The notes: generated by a model not told the origin, from the sequence alone. DNA of 64,000 bases from Saccharibacillus brassicae (GCF_006542275.1 NZ_CP041217.1:2837501-2901500), one strand, 5' to 3'. Positions 36,193-45,216 are shown, counted from the stretch's first letter. Made by a program: numbers and translations.

Positions 36193-38685
36193 GTGTCCAA
36201 GTTTTTGTATAAAATCGGCAAGTCCGCCTACAGCAAGCCCTGGTTGTTTATCGGGGGATGGGTCGTCGTTCTGGCGATCGTGATCGCGATGCTGGGCCTT
36301 AACGGCGTGAGCGTGAGCTCGGAGATGAAGCTGGAAGGCACGGAGTCGCAAAAAGTGCTCGACCAGTTGGCCGAAGTGCAGCCGGAAGCTTCCGGCGGGC
36401 AGGGCAGCGTCGTGTTCGTCGCGCCCGAAGGCGAGAGCCTGAATACGCCGGAACGGTTGGCGGCGATCCGGGAAGCGGTCGACGAAGTCTACGGCCTCGA
36501 CCAGATTCTGAACGCGCCCGAATTGGCCGCGCAGGCGATGGCCCAGGCGCAGGCCCAGGCCGCGCAGAGCACGGAAGGCGCGCCGGCCGGCGCCGGCGAC
36601 GCGGCTTCCGCGGCGGGCCAGACCCCCGGCGGGGCTGCCGGGGATAACGCCGACGCCCAGCAGGGCGCGGGTGCCGCTCAAGCCGGCGAAGCCGGAGCAG
36701 CCGAAGGCGCCGCCGGCAGCGATGCCGCCGCCCAGCAGGGCGCAGGCGCCGCTCAGCCCGGCGCCGAACGGCCGCCGTACACGCCGCTCGTCGTGGACGG
36801 CATGCCGGTCATCGGCGTGACGATCGCAAACGACGGCAGCGCGGCGCTGTTCCAGTTCCAGTTCACGGTGCAGCAGTCCGCCGTGTCCGACGAAGTGAAG
36901 GAATCGGTGATCGACACGGTCGAAGCCGTCGCCAGCGAGACCGGCGTCGAAGCGCTGCCGAGCGAATCGCTGCTGCCGCTCGACATTCCGGTCGGCACCA
37001 ACGAGATTTACGGCCTCGTCGTGGCGGCGATCGTGCTGATCATGACGCTCGGTTCCGTCATCGCCGCCGGCCTGCCGCTGATCGTCGCGCTGTTCGGCGT
37101 CGGCATCGGAGTCGGAGGCGCGTACGCGTTCTCCTCGTTCCTCAGCATGAGCTCCATTACGCCGGTGCTGGCGCTGATGGTCGGCCTCGCGGTCGGCATC
37201 GACTACGCGCTGTTCATCATCAACCGCCAGCGCCGCCTTATTTTCGACCAGGGGCTTAGCGCCAAGGAAGCGGCCAGCCGTTCGGTCGGTACCGCGGGCA
37301 GTGCCGTCTTCTTCGCGGGCCTGACGGTCATTATCGCGCTGTGCGGTTTGCTCGTTATCGGCATCGGCTTCCTCAGCACGATGGCGCTCGTCGCTTCGGT
37401 GACGGTGCTGCTGAACGTCCTGATCGCGCTCACGCTGCTGCCGGCGCTGCTCGGCCTGATCGGCGAGCGGATCTGCTCGCGCAAAGCGCGCGAGAAAAAT
37501 GCCGCCCTGCGGGCTTCCCGCGCCGACAAGCAGGAGAAAGCGCGCTGGATTCACGGCGTTATCAAATTCCGCTGGCCGGTCATTCTGCTGATCGTCGCCG
37601 TGCTCGGCGTGGCGGCGATTCCGGCTCTCAAAATGGATCTGGCGATTCCGTCCGCGGCTTCGGCCGATCTCGATACGGCCAAGCGCCAGAGCTATGACGC
37701 CATCTCCGAGAGCTTCGGCGAAGGCTTCAACGGCACGCTGCTGATCGTCGCAGAATCGGCGAACGGCGCAGACGTGACGCCGCAGACGCTCGGCGCGCTG
37801 ACGCAGGGCATCGGGCAGGTCGACAACGTGTCGGTCGTCTCGCCGCTCGGCATCAGCGAGAACGGCAAGCTGGCGCTGCTGAGCGTCATTCCGAAGACCG
37901 GACCGAACGACGCCGAGACGCGCGACCTCGTGACGACGCTGCGCGACGACGAGTCGGCGCTTGCGACCGATAACGGCATCACGCTCGGCGTAACCGGCGT
38001 GACGGCGGTCAATATCGACATGTCGGCGAAGCTCGCCGAAGTGTTCCCGATCTACGTCGGCATCATCGTCGTCTTGTCGCTGATCATTCTGCTGCTCGTG
38101 TTCCGTTCGATCGTCGTGCCGATCAAGGCGACGGTCGGCTTCCTGCTCAGCATCCTGGCGACGTTCGGCATCACGACTGCCGTGTTCCAATGGGGCTGGG
38201 CGCACGACCTGTTCGCGTTCGATACGGCAGGTCCGATCCTGAGCTTCATGCCGATCATGGTGACCGGCATTCTGTACGGCCTGGCGATGGACTATCAGGT
38301 GTTCCTCGTCTCGTCCATGCGCGAGTCCTACGTACACGGCCGCCGGGGCAGCGACAGTGTCATCCACGGCTACGGCCAGGCGAGCCGCGTCGTCGTGGCG
38401 GCCGCCGTCATCATGGTCGCCGTGTTCGCCGGCTTCATCTTCACGCACGACATCATGATCAAGCAGATCGGCTTCGCACTGGCCGTCGGCATCCTGATCG
38501 ACGCGTTCGTGATCCGCATGACGCTCGTTCCGGCCGTCATGTCGCTGTTCGGCGACAAAGCGTGGGCGCTGCCGAAATGGCTCGACCGCATCCTGCCGAA
38601 CCTTGACGTCGAAGGCGACAAGCTGCTCGAAGAGCTGAAAGCGCAGGAAGCGCAGGAAGCGGCGGAAGCCGCGAGAGGGCGCTGA
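36193..38685 (+). CDS. MMPL family transporter
   Basis: This 830-residue RND-superfamily exporter has a membrane helix at about residues 15-37, an extracytoplasmic domain, six helices (about 275-440), a second external domain (450-610) and six more helices. Marks include LMVGLAVGIDYALFIINRQR and MPIMVTGILYGLAMDYQVFL, with the charged Asp pairs used for proton coupling. Residues about 115-190 form an Ala/Gly/Gln/Pro-rich tail in the first external domain with an internal copy of AQQGAGAAQ. The GTG start at 36193 has AAGGAG ten bases upstream. MMPL proteins export lipids, siderophores or drugs; substrate unknown. Confidence 0.93.
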   Translation: MSKFLYKIGKSAYSKPWLFIGGWVVVLAIVIAMLGLNGVSVSSEMKLEGTESQKVLDQLAEVQPEASGGQGSVVFVAPEGESLNTPERLAAIREAVDEVYGLDQILNAPELAAQAMAQAQAQAAQSTEGAPAGAGDAASAAGQTPGGAAGDNADAQQGAGAAQAGEAGAAEGAAGSDAAAQQGAGAAQPGAERPPYTPLVVDGMPVIGVTIANDGSAALFQFQFTVQQSAVSDEVKESVIDTVEAVASETGVEALPSESLLPLDIPVGTNEIYGLVVAAIVLIMTLGSVIAAGLPLIVALFGVGIGVGGAYAFSSFLSMSSITPVLALMVGLAVGIDYALFIINRQRRLIFDQGLSAKEAASRSVGTAGSAVFFAGLTVIIALCGLLVIGIGFLSTMALVASVTVLLNVLIALTLLPALLGLIGERICSRKAREKNAALRASRADKQEKARWIHGVIKFRWPVILLIVAVLGVAAIPALKMDLAIPSAASADLDTAKRQSYDAISESFGEGFNGTLLIVAESANGADVTPQTLGALTQGIGQVDNVSVVSPLGISENGKLALLSVIPKTGPNDAETRDLVTTLRDDESALATDNGITLGVTGVTAVNIDMSAKLAEVFPIYVGIIVVLSLIILLLVFRSIVVPIKATVGFLLSILATFGITTAVFQWGWAHDLFAFDTAGPILSFMPIMVTGILYGLAMDYQVFLVSSMRESYVHGRRGSDSVIHGYGQASRVVVAAAVIMVAVFAGFIFTHDIMIKQIGFALAVGILIDAFVIRMTLVPAVMSLFGDKAWALPKWLDRILPNLDVEGDKLLEELKAQEAQEAAEAARGR

Positions 38686-38734
38686 ACAATGTAGGCTGGA
38701 CAAGAGCCGGACTCAAATAACATGCCGGAAATAC

Positions 38735-38777
38735 GAAACGAGCCTTTAGAATTGATTCTAAAGGCTCGTTTTTTTGT
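38735..38777. terminator. Strong bidirectional terminator
   Basis: ACGAGCCTTTAGAAT pairs with ATTCTAAAGGCTCGT over 15 bp with a two-base loop, flanked by A- and T-runs. Its right arm contains the stop codon and last codons of the leftward gene. Confidence 0.9.
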
Positions 38778-39192
38778 TTGTTTTCGATTTAAATACACGA
38801 CCCAAATTCATTTTTTGAATCAGCCAATAACCTATACCAAAAACGAGCCCGGAAAATATATAAAAGAAATAAAATAGTAAAGCTTCATCAGAAAACGGAG
38901 AAACTCCGCCCCAGATCAATAAAATCAAAAGAGTAGGGATAAAGAAAATTGCAATACAGGCTAATGGATATAGAAGTAACTTGAACTTTTTTGCCACCTG
39001 GTCTACAGCATATACTATTCCCATAAAAGCTGGATAGGCAATAAGAATAAAGCCTAAAAGAGTTGCAAAAATCACAAAAGCAATCTCGGATCCAAGAGAC
39101 TGATCGTAAATGACCTTCAGAAAGTATAAGTAACTACTTAAACCGGCAAGATAGGATAACAATCCGATTATGATCATGGCTAGTATAAACAT
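38758..39192 (-). CDS. Hypothetical AT-rich four-helix membrane protein
   Basis: This 144-residue protein has four predicted membrane helices: ILAMIIIGLLSYLAGLSSYL, IAFVIFATLLGFILIAYPAF, LLYPLACIAIFFIPTLLILL and LLFYFFYIFSGLVFGIGYWL. The C-terminus is basic (KSKTNKKTSL). AGGAGGTTTATTA precedes the ATG. Base composition is strongly AT-rich compared with the flanks, so this stretch is probably a late arrival. Its last codons lie in the strong terminator hairpin at 38735-38777. I do not recognise the family. Confidence 0.75.
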   Translation of the reverse strand: MFILAMIIIGLLSYLAGLSSYLYFLKVIYDQSLGSEIAFVIFATLLGFILIAYPAFMGIVYAVDQVAKKFKLLLYPLACIAIFFIPTLLILLIWGGVSPFSDEALLFYFFYIFSGLVFGIGYWLIQKMNLGRVFKSKTNKKTSL

Positions 39193-39457
39193 TAATAAAC
39201 CTCCTAATCTTTTAACAATTTAAATTAATTATAGCATGCGTCAACGAAGCCTCCTATTTGAAAGTAATATTCAAGCAAGCAAAAAATTAATGAATGAGTT
39301 TAATAATTATTTTTTAAAAAAGTTGTAGATTGACATATTCGACTCCTTTTTAAGTACAAGAGAAACTTTATTAACTTCTTTAAAACCAGAAGATAAGTTT
39401 TAAAGAAGGCATCTTCATAGAGTTTCTATTGAATACACTTATCTGGAGGAATTTAAA
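39193..39457. other. AT-rich gap upstream of the DUF3238-like gene
   Basis: This 265-bp gap is more AT-rich than anything else nearby. A TTGACA (39330-39335) with no good -10 at the right spacing is the best promoter trace. It holds no gene. Confidence 0.4.
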
Positions 39458-40000
39458 ATGGCATTTAGCGTAGCACTTAAAATCCAAACTTTTATTGCAG
39501 ATGCTTATGTACCTGGTGTTCCTACACCAACATCCCAAGCTTGGTACGGAGGAGACAATCGTGGTTTTTCGAGTTCTGATACAGTTCGATTTCGTACCAA
39601 GCAATACCTGACCTTCAACTTTGATAATAATGGAGCTTCATGGAATGGTTTTACAGATACAGGTGAAACTCATCGTTATACCATCAATACAAAAACCGGA
39701 TATCAATTTGATCAAACAGATAAGCAAAGTCCAACTACTATTCGTCATTCCTTGGTAACTGCAGGTTCTAAAATGACTGGAGCAGCAGATGATCGCATCC
39801 AAATTCGTTGCATTTGTGATTCTCAAAACCCATTTGAGCCTTTTGCCCCAGCGATTAATTACACGTATATGGTTACAGTCTACAAAAAGGGTACAGTAAA
39901 TATCAGCGGAACGCATGATGGGTTTCCTTGCTATGAATCCTATGCTCGTTTGAACAGCGGATCTTGGCAAGCCTTGCACCGCCGGAAGAACATGATTTAA
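39458..40000 (+). CDS. DUF3238-like protein in an AT-rich island
   Basis: This 180-residue protein resembles the DUF3238 family of Bacillus: it opens with VALKIQTFIADAYVPGVPTP, then GGDNRGFSSSDTVRFRTKQY, where R-T-F-I-x-D-x-x-V and GDxRGFS are the recognisable marks. There is no signal peptide or membrane helix. A CTGGAGGAATTTAAA site precedes the ATG. Codon use is AT-rich, unlike the chromosome around it. The function of the family is unknown. Its neighbour, the membrane protein on the other strand, shares the composition and may have come with it. Confidence 0.72.
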   Translation: MAFSVALKIQTFIADAYVPGVPTPTSQAWYGGDNRGFSSSDTVRFRTKQYLTFNFDNNGASWNGFTDTGETHRYTINTKTGYQFDQTDKQSPTTIRHSLVTAGSKMTGAADDRIQIRCICDSQNPFEPFAPAINYTYMVTVYKKGTVNISGTHDGFPCYESYARLNSGSWQALHRRKNMI

Positions 40001-40080
40001 ATAAAAGTATTAAAGTGTTTTAAAAATCGATAAATGTCTCTGATCTAAGCTGCTTCCTTAACTTAAAACGATATATTCCA

Positions 40081-40118
40081 CAATCAGGCAGGGTATAAAC
40101 GCTTGCCTGATTGTTTTT
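40081..40118 (+). terminator. Terminator after the DUF3238-like gene
   Basis: CAATCAGGCA pairs with TGCCTGATTG over 10 bp, then TTTTT. Confidence 0.85.
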
Positions 40119-40317
40119 GATAGCAAATAATATTTAATTCAAGGCTATTAGATCCAATTCAGAAGATAATTAAGAAGAAAATGGATCGTACGAAAGCATT
40201 TTTCTGATTTAAAAGTGAAAGTATTAGAGGGGATCTAAGAATTTATCTGTACGAACTAGCCTATGAAACAGCCGATTCAGCTTGCAAGACATTAAACGTC
40301 GCGCGACATTCGGCGCG

Positions 40318-40355
40318 CAAAAAGGACCCGGCTACAGGCCGGGTCCTTTTTTTGG
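40318..40355. terminator. Terminator of the PH-domain gene
   Basis: AAAAAGGACCCGGC and GCCGGGTCCTTTTTTT form a strong stem with a TACA loop. It faces the leftward gene. The rest of 40119-40397 has no gene. Confidence 0.85.
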
Positions 40356-40397
40356 ATAAGAAAGATTTAACGGGTTGACCAAACGCCGATCCGGCGG

Positions 40398-41021
40398 TCA
40401 CTCTCCCGCAAGATACAGCTCGAATGCCGCGTCGTACTCCTGCGGATGGTATTTGTCGTAGGCGGCCAGCAGTTCGGACTGCGCGTGCTGGAGAATGTTC
40501 CGGTACTCCGAGCTGGCGCTGCCGGTGCCCGACAGACGGCCCACGGCGTCGCGGCTGTGCTCGAAGCTGCGCTCGACCAGCGCCCAGTGGCGCGCGTATT
40601 CCGTCTTGGTCATGCCGATCAGCGTGAGGATTTTGTACAGCGCGATCAGCGGTTCCAGATGGGCTTTGACCACGTCGATCGAAAAAGAAGGACCCATCGT
40701 GAACTTGATTTCCACGTCCAGATCGACGGTGCCGGCCGTTTCCAGAAAGACGTCGGTCGGCGTGTTCTCGAAATAGTTGTAGCGCAGAACCTGCCGCTTG
40801 CTGCTGGTCGCTTTTTGCCCGTCGATATGGATCATGCCGATGTTGGTGAACGCGTACTCGTCTTTGGACGATTTGAGCAGGAAATAGAGCTTCTCGTTCA
40901 TTTCGCTAAAAATGTAAGCTTGAGCCTGCGAATTGGCAAAATCGGACGGAGGGATGACTTTGCAGATGTCGGACATTCCGGTCAGGTCCGAAGTGACGCG
41001 TGAGAAAATGTTGCGGGCCAA
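40398..41021 (-). CDS. PH domain-containing protein (YvbH-like)
   Basis: This 207-residue cytoplasmic protein resembles B. subtilis YvbH: an N-terminal bacterial PH domain (SDICKVIPPSDFANSQAQAY, MNEKLYFLLKSSKDEYAFTN, IGMIHIDGQKATSSKRQVLR, then FLETAGTVDLDVEIKF), and a C-terminal helical oligomerisation part (residues 120-200). The start is a TTG at 41021 behind AAAGGTGG, a slightly weak context. Such PH domains in bacteria have no clear ligand. It stands alone with a strong terminator. Confidence 0.85.
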   Translation of the reverse strand: MARNIFSRVTSDLTGMSDICKVIPPSDFANSQAQAYIFSEMNEKLYFLLKSSKDEYAFTNIGMIHIDGQKATSSKRQVLRYNYFENTPTDVFLETAGTVDLDVEIKFTMGPSFSIDVVKAHLEPLIALYKILTLIGMTKTEYARHWALVERSFEHSRDAVGRLSGTGSASSEYRNILQHAQSELLAAYDKYHPQEYDAAFELYLAGE

Positions 41022-41184
41022 AAAAATTCCACCTTTCGATCTGGGTTGGGTTGTGGGCCGTGTCGGCCTATGTATCCGTGCGCCCCTATTCTAACCGATG
41101 CCTGCCGGGAAGGAAAGACTCGGGGCCGCCCCGCGCGCTTCCTCGCCGGAGCCTCGCCCGAAGACGTCCGGGGCGGCAGAACGG

Positions 41185-42084
41185 TTATTCCGTTTTCGCC
41201 CGTCCGCCAAGCGCGTAAGCTTCCGGCGTCACCCCGACGACCGTCTTGAAGTCTTTGCCGAAATGGGTCTGGTCGTGGTAGCCGAGTTCGTGCGACAGAT
41301 GCAGCAGCGTAGGCCGGCTGTCGGCGGCGCCCCGATCCAGCGCTTCGGCCGCTTCCTGCAGCCGCTGCAGCCGGATCACCCATTTGGGAGCCAGGCCGAC
41401 GCGGCGGTTGAACAGGCGCTGAAGCGTACGCTTTTCGATGCCGAACCGCTCGCACAGCTGATCGACCTTCGTCAGTTCCCGGTCCGACGAGATGGCGGCC
41501 ATCATCCGGCACAGAAGTTGGGCGTCGGCGTCGAAGTGCGGAGCGGCGTCGAGCAGCAGCCGGTTCATGATGCTGATCAGTTCTTCGCTGCTGCGCGTCC
41601 GCAGCGCTTCTTCCAGTTCCGCGGCCGTGGCATCCAGCACCCGTTCCACCGGAATCGGCATGCCCGCAAGCGGCGAGAGCGGTTCGCGCAGCAGCGGATA
41701 GAAGCCGCCGGGCCGGAATTTGACGCCGAATACGCGGCCCGCGCCCGATAGGGACTTGGCGAATTTTTCCGCCGAAGGCGTGAAGCAGAACGTGCGTCCC
41801 GGCTCGATAACGAGATTGACGCACGGATTGGGCACGATCTCCTGCACGTAGGAACGCCCGCCCGGCAGTTCCCATTCCACGGTCCAGTAGTGGAGCACGA
41901 ACGGAGCGAGTTCCGGCGCGGGATCGTAGCGGAGCAGGCGGAAGTTTTGCCGGCCCGACGCGGGGTTCAGCACGCCGAGCCCCGGTTCGGAATAATCGCA
42001 AAAAGGCGAGCGCGGAGCGGCAGCCTTGCTGTCGGGCGCTTCCCCGGTCTTTCTTTTGGCGGCGAATCCGTTGTTGAACGTCAT
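41185..42084 (-). CDS. AraC family transcriptional regulator (DUF6597/HTH_18 type)
   Basis: This 299-residue regulator has an N-terminal effector domain that starts after a 38-residue disordered leader: LAPFVLHYWTVEWELPGGRS, EIVPNPCVNLVIEPG and FGVKFRPGGFYPLLREPLSP, all typical of the DUF6597 domain. The C-terminal AraC domain has VDQLCERFGIEKRTLQRLFN and LSHELGYHDQTHFGKDFK. Start at 42084 behind GCAGGAGGTG. It is divergent from the SRPBCC gene and probably controls that SRPBCC-SDR pair. The effector is unknown. Confidence 0.9.
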   Translation of the reverse strand: MTFNNGFAAKRKTGEAPDSKAAAPRSPFCDYSEPGLGVLNPASGRQNFRLLRYDPAPELAPFVLHYWTVEWELPGGRSYVQEIVPNPCVNLVIEPGRTFCFTPSAEKFAKSLSGAGRVFGVKFRPGGFYPLLREPLSPLAGMPIPVERVLDATAAELEEALRTRSSEELISIMNRLLLDAAPHFDADAQLLCRMMAAISSDRELTKVDQLCERFGIEKRTLQRLFNRRVGLAPKWVIRLQRLQEAAEALDRGAADSRPTLLHLSHELGYHDQTHFGKDFKTVVGVTPEAYALGGRAKTE

Positions 42085-42256
42085 CTTGCACCTCCTGCGG
42101 AAATTGGGTGAAAAGTCCGATCGTCAGCCTGTCGCGTTTTTACTATGCGAATGTCTGTTCTTCATTATAGACTGATTGTAGCACGGCGGACCGGACAGGC
42201 GCGAGCGGTATTATGGTGGTCTATCCGTCCTACAACCCCAGAGGAGGAATGCGAAC

Positions 42257-42706
42257 ATGAAGCTGGAATACGTGATTTACGTAAACGCATCGCCGGACAA
42301 AGTATGGGAAGCGCTGACGTCTCCGGAAGGCACGCGAGCCGCCTTTTTCGGATCGGAACTCAAGTCGTCGTTCGAGGTCGGCGCTCCGTTCGAATACGCG
42401 GGACCGGGCAGCGAAGGGGAGTCCACCGTACACGTATACGGAGAGATTCTGGAATTCGAACCGGGCCGCAAACTCAGCTATTCCGAACATCCGGGTCCGT
42501 CGTATTACGACAACCACGCCGAACTGCTCACGCGGATCACGTTCGAACTGGAACCGGCGGGGAGCTGCACCAAGCTGACGCTCGTGAACGACGAGTGGAG
42601 CGAGGACCATCCGGGCTTCGCCAACGCAAGCGGCGCATGGCCGATGGTGCTCAGTTCGATCAAGACGTGGTGCGAGACGGGGCAGACACTGAATTTCGGC
42701 TGGTAA
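42257..42706 (+). CDS. SRPBCC family protein (AHSA1-like)
   Basis: This 149-residue protein of the START/AHSA1 superfamily has the fold's opening (KLEYVIYVNASPDKVWEALT), then FFGSELKSSFEVGAPFEYAG and GPSYYDNHAELLTRITFELE, and the C-terminal helix (AWPMVLSSIKTWCETGQTL). The family binds hydrophobic ligands or helps in enzymes, and many members sit beside ArsR or AraC regulators. The ATG at 42257 follows AGAGGAGGAAT. It probably forms an operon with the SDR gene 60 bp behind, opposite the AraC regulator. Confidence 0.9.
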   Translation: MKLEYVIYVNASPDKVWEALTSPEGTRAAFFGSELKSSFEVGAPFEYAGPGSEGESTVHVYGEILEFEPGRKLSYSEHPGPSYYDNHAELLTRITFELEPAGSCTKLTLVNDEWSEDHPGFANASGAWPMVLSSIKTWCETGQTLNFGW

Positions 42707-42766
42707 AAAAAGAAGCGGACGCACAGACGAAGCCTGGAGTCATCGAAGAGGGAGAGATCAGCGCAT

Positions 42767-43489
42767 ATGCAGAAGCAGACGGTATTGATTACGGGAGCGA
42801 ACAAAGGCATCGGGTACGAAACGGCCCGGCAGCTCGGCGGGCAGGGGTATTTCGTATTTCTGGGCGCACGCGACGAACGCAGAGGGCAGGAAGCGGTAGA
42901 CAAACTGCGCGCAGAAGGCATCGAAGCCGAATACGTCCGGATCGACGCGGCCGATCCGGCAACGATCGGGGCGGCGGCGCAGCAGATCGGCGCGCGGACG
43001 CCTTCGCTCGACGTGCTGGTCAACAACGCGGGCATCGGCGCCGGCGGCAACGTGCCGAGCGAGCAGACGATGGACGAGATTCGCAGCGTGTACGAAGTGA
43101 ACGTGTTCGGACCGATCCAGCTTATTCAAGCGATGCTGCCCCTGCTCAGGCAGGCGCCGCTCGGCCGGATCGTGAACGTGTCGAGCGGCCTCGGTTCCCT
43201 GACGTTCAACAGCGATCCGACCCACGAACATTACGGAGCGAATTCGCTGGACTACAACAGTTCCAAGACGGCGCTGAACGCCGTCACCGTCCTGTTCGCC
43301 AAGGAATTCGCGGGAACTTCGCTCAAGATCAACGCGGTAGACCCCGGGTATACGGCGACCGACATGAACAACAACAGCGGTCCCCGGACCGTCGCACATT
43401 CCGCCGGCACGGTGGCGCGGCTGGCGCTGATCGGCGAAGACGGCCCGTCCGGCGGATTCTTCGACGAGAACGGCGAGATTCCCTGGTAA
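42767..43489 (+). CDS. SDR family oxidoreductase
   Basis: This 240-residue short-chain dehydrogenase has the complete set of motifs: ITGANKGIGYETARQLGGQG for the coenzyme, VNNAGIGAGG, SSGLGSLTFNS, the catalytic YNSSKTALNAVTVLF (Y-x-x-x-K) and VDPGYTATDMNN. It resembles carbonyl-reductase-like SDRs of Bacillota. The ATG has GAGGGAGAGATC in front. It follows the SRPBCC gene in one unit. Substrate unknown. Confidence 0.92.
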   Translation: MQKQTVLITGANKGIGYETARQLGGQGYFVFLGARDERRGQEAVDKLRAEGIEAEYVRIDAADPATIGAAAQQIGARTPSLDVLVNNAGIGAGGNVPSEQTMDEIRSVYEVNVFGPIQLIQAMLPLLRQAPLGRIVNVSSGLGSLTFNSDPTHEHYGANSLDYNSSKTALNAVTVLFAKEFAGTSLKINAVDPGYTATDMNNNSGPRTVAHSAGTVARLALIGEDGPSGGFFDENGEIPW

Positions 43490-43500
43490 AACCTCGGGGT

Positions 43501-43682
43501 AACGAACCCTCATAGCGCTATTTGCCGATTTTCCGCTTTTTGCGCCATCTAACGAATCGTGCCGGCGTTATGGGGTGTTTTGCGGCCTTTTTTGGGCCGT
43601 TTGTGAGCCTATAGCGTGATCCCGATTCGTTAGATTGGAACAAAGCGGGTTATTGGGCAAATAGCGTGTTCAGGATTCGTTG
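43501..43682. repeat. Nested palindromic intergenic element (MITE-like)
   Basis: Three nested inverted pairs: AACGAA (43501) with TTCGTT (43676), CGCTATTTGCC (43516-43526) with GGCAAATAGCG (43656-43666), and ATCTAACGAATC (43548-43559) with GATTCGTTAGAT (43624-43635). A GGCC-T6-GGCC core lies at the middle. The layout resembles a folded repeat element, and the sequence motif AACGAATC is common to intergenic repeats I associate with Paenibacillaceae. Confidence 0.6.
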
Positions 43683-43683
43683 G

Positions 43684-43820
43684 AGCGATCGGACGAAGGA
43701 TTGAAGGATACGAAGAATGATACGGAAAATGATGGAACGATGCGAAGACTGACCGAAGGATGCAAAGAAGGATCGAATCATGCGAAGAAAGATCGACCGA
43801 TGCGAAAAAGGGATCGAACC
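43684..43820. repeat. Degenerate GATGCGAAG-type repeats
   Basis: Irregular copies of GAAGGAT, GATGCGAAG and GATCGA(A/C)C recur about every 12-24 bp between the palindromic element and the next gene. No protein is apparent. Confidence 0.5.
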
Positions 43821-43841
43821 GCCCCTTTTTTCACAGAATGA

Positions 43842-43872
43842 CGTCCCGGCGGCATGCGCCGGGGCGTTTTTT
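43842..43872 (+). terminator. Terminator-like hairpin before the AbrB-type gene
   Basis: CGTCCCGGCG and CGCCGGGGCG with a GCATG loop, then TTTTTT. No gene ends just before it on the plus strand, so it may be an attenuator or the end of the repeat element. Confidence 0.5.
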
Positions 43873-43996
43873 GGTCTGTTCAGCGGCCGGCGTGTACGGC
43901 GGCAGGCGGGGAAAAAGGGCGCGGAAGGGTATACTAGTAACAACGGGTTCACCGTAACAAATTGTGCATTGTGCCGTATGGAAATGAGGAATACGC

Positions 43997-45178
43997 ATGA
44001 ATACCTTGAAAATGCCCGCCAAAAGCCTATGGCCGCGGCTGACGGCTGCCCTGCTGATCTCGCTTGCGGGCGCGCTGCTGTTCGAGCGGCTTCGCCTGCC
44101 GGTCCCGTGGCTGCTCGGTCCGATGTTCGCGGCGCTGATCGGCTCGAACCTGCTCAAGACGCGCTACGCGTGGCCGTCGCCGATCCGCAACGGCGCGCTG
44201 ATCGTGATCGGCTATACGATCGGCCTTGCGCTGACCGGGGAAGCGCTGCGCGCGATGGGCTCGCAGGTGCCGTACATGATCCTGATGACGTTCCTGCTTC
44301 TGCTGCTGTGCGCCGGCATCGCCTACGTCATCGGCCGGCTGTCCGGCACCGACTTCAAGACGTCGCTGCTCGGCAGCGTCCCCGGCGGGCTGTCGCAGAT
44401 CGTCGTGCTGGCGGAAGAGACCAAAGGCGTCGACCTGACGCTCGTCACCGTCAACCAGGTCGTGCGGCTGCTGCTGATCGTCGTCAGCATTCCGCTGCTG
44501 ATCTACAGCCCGCTGTTCGGCGAACAGGCCGGCGATGCCGCGCAGGCCGCCGTTCGGGCGGACGCTCCGTGGAGCGCCCTGTTCCCGAACGCGCTGGCGT
44601 ACGCTCCGCTCTGCGTGCTCCTCGCGCTGCTCGGCCAAAAGGTCCGGTTCCCGACCGCCTTCCTGCTCTGCCCGGCGTTCGGGACGGCGCTGCTCCAGGC
44701 GACCGGCTTCGAGGCGCCGGAACTGCCGCATGCCCTGACGGCCGCCGCGCAGCTGGCGCTCGGCACTTACGTGGGCACGCTGCTGAAGCCCGCGCAGATC
44801 CGCCATAAAGTGCGGACGCTGGCGCTCTGCCTGCTCAGCGGGCTGCTGCTGATCGCCGGTTCGTTCGGCCTGACCGTGCTGCTGACAAAGCTGCAGCCGG
44901 TCACGCCGGCGACCGCGCTCCTCAGCCTGGCGCCGGGCGGCATGGACCAGATGGGCGTCATCGCCCATTCGATCGGCGCGGAACTGTCGACCGTGACCGG
45001 GTACCAGCTGTTCCGGACGTTCTTCATCTTCTTCGCCGTTCCGCCGCTGCTGCGGATGCTGTTCCGGTATACGGACCGCAGAAGCGGAGCGGACGGCGTT
45101 GACGAACCGTCTGCGCCGGCCGAACTTCCGCCGGAACCGGAAACGGCCCGCCGCGCAAGGCAGGAGTTCGACGATTGA
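43997..45178 (+). CDS. AbrB/ammonia-monooxygenase-type membrane protein
   Basis: This 393-residue protein belongs to the AbrB membrane family (named from a wrong link to ammonia monooxygenase, and unrelated to the DNA-binding AbrB of Bacillus). It has about nine helices in two duplicated halves: LRLPVPWLLGPMFAALIGSN and LLGSVPGGLSQIVVLAEETK in the first, and LSLAPGGMDQMGVIAHSIGA in the second. The G-G-L/M-x-Q-M/I motif occurs in both halves. Its transport role is not proven. The tail is hydrophilic and Arg/Glu-rich. The start at 43997 has the weak site AATGAGGAATACGC in front. Confidence 0.85.
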   Translation: MNTLKMPAKSLWPRLTAALLISLAGALLFERLRLPVPWLLGPMFAALIGSNLLKTRYAWPSPIRNGALIVIGYTIGLALTGEALRAMGSQVPYMILMTFLLLLLCAGIAYVIGRLSGTDFKTSLLGSVPGGLSQIVVLAEETKGVDLTLVTVNQVVRLLLIVVSIPLLIYSPLFGEQAGDAAQAAVRADAPWSALFPNALAYAPLCVLLALLGQKVRFPTAFLLCPAFGTALLQATGFEAPELPHALTAAAQLALGTYVGTLLKPAQIRHKVRTLALCLLSGLLLIAGSFGLTVLLTKLQPVTPATALLSLAPGGMDQMGVIAHSIGAELSTVTGYQLFRTFFIFFAVPPLLRMLFRYTDRRSGADGVDEPSAPAELPPEPETARRARQEFDD

Positions 45179-45182
45179 ACGA

Positions 45183-45216
45183 CCAAAAGCACCTTCGGAT
45201 TCCGAAGGTGCTTTTG
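45183..45216. terminator. Bidirectional terminator between convergent genes
   Basis: CCAAAAGCACCTTCGG and CCGAAGGTGCTTTTGG pair perfectly around ATT. Confidence 0.85.
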
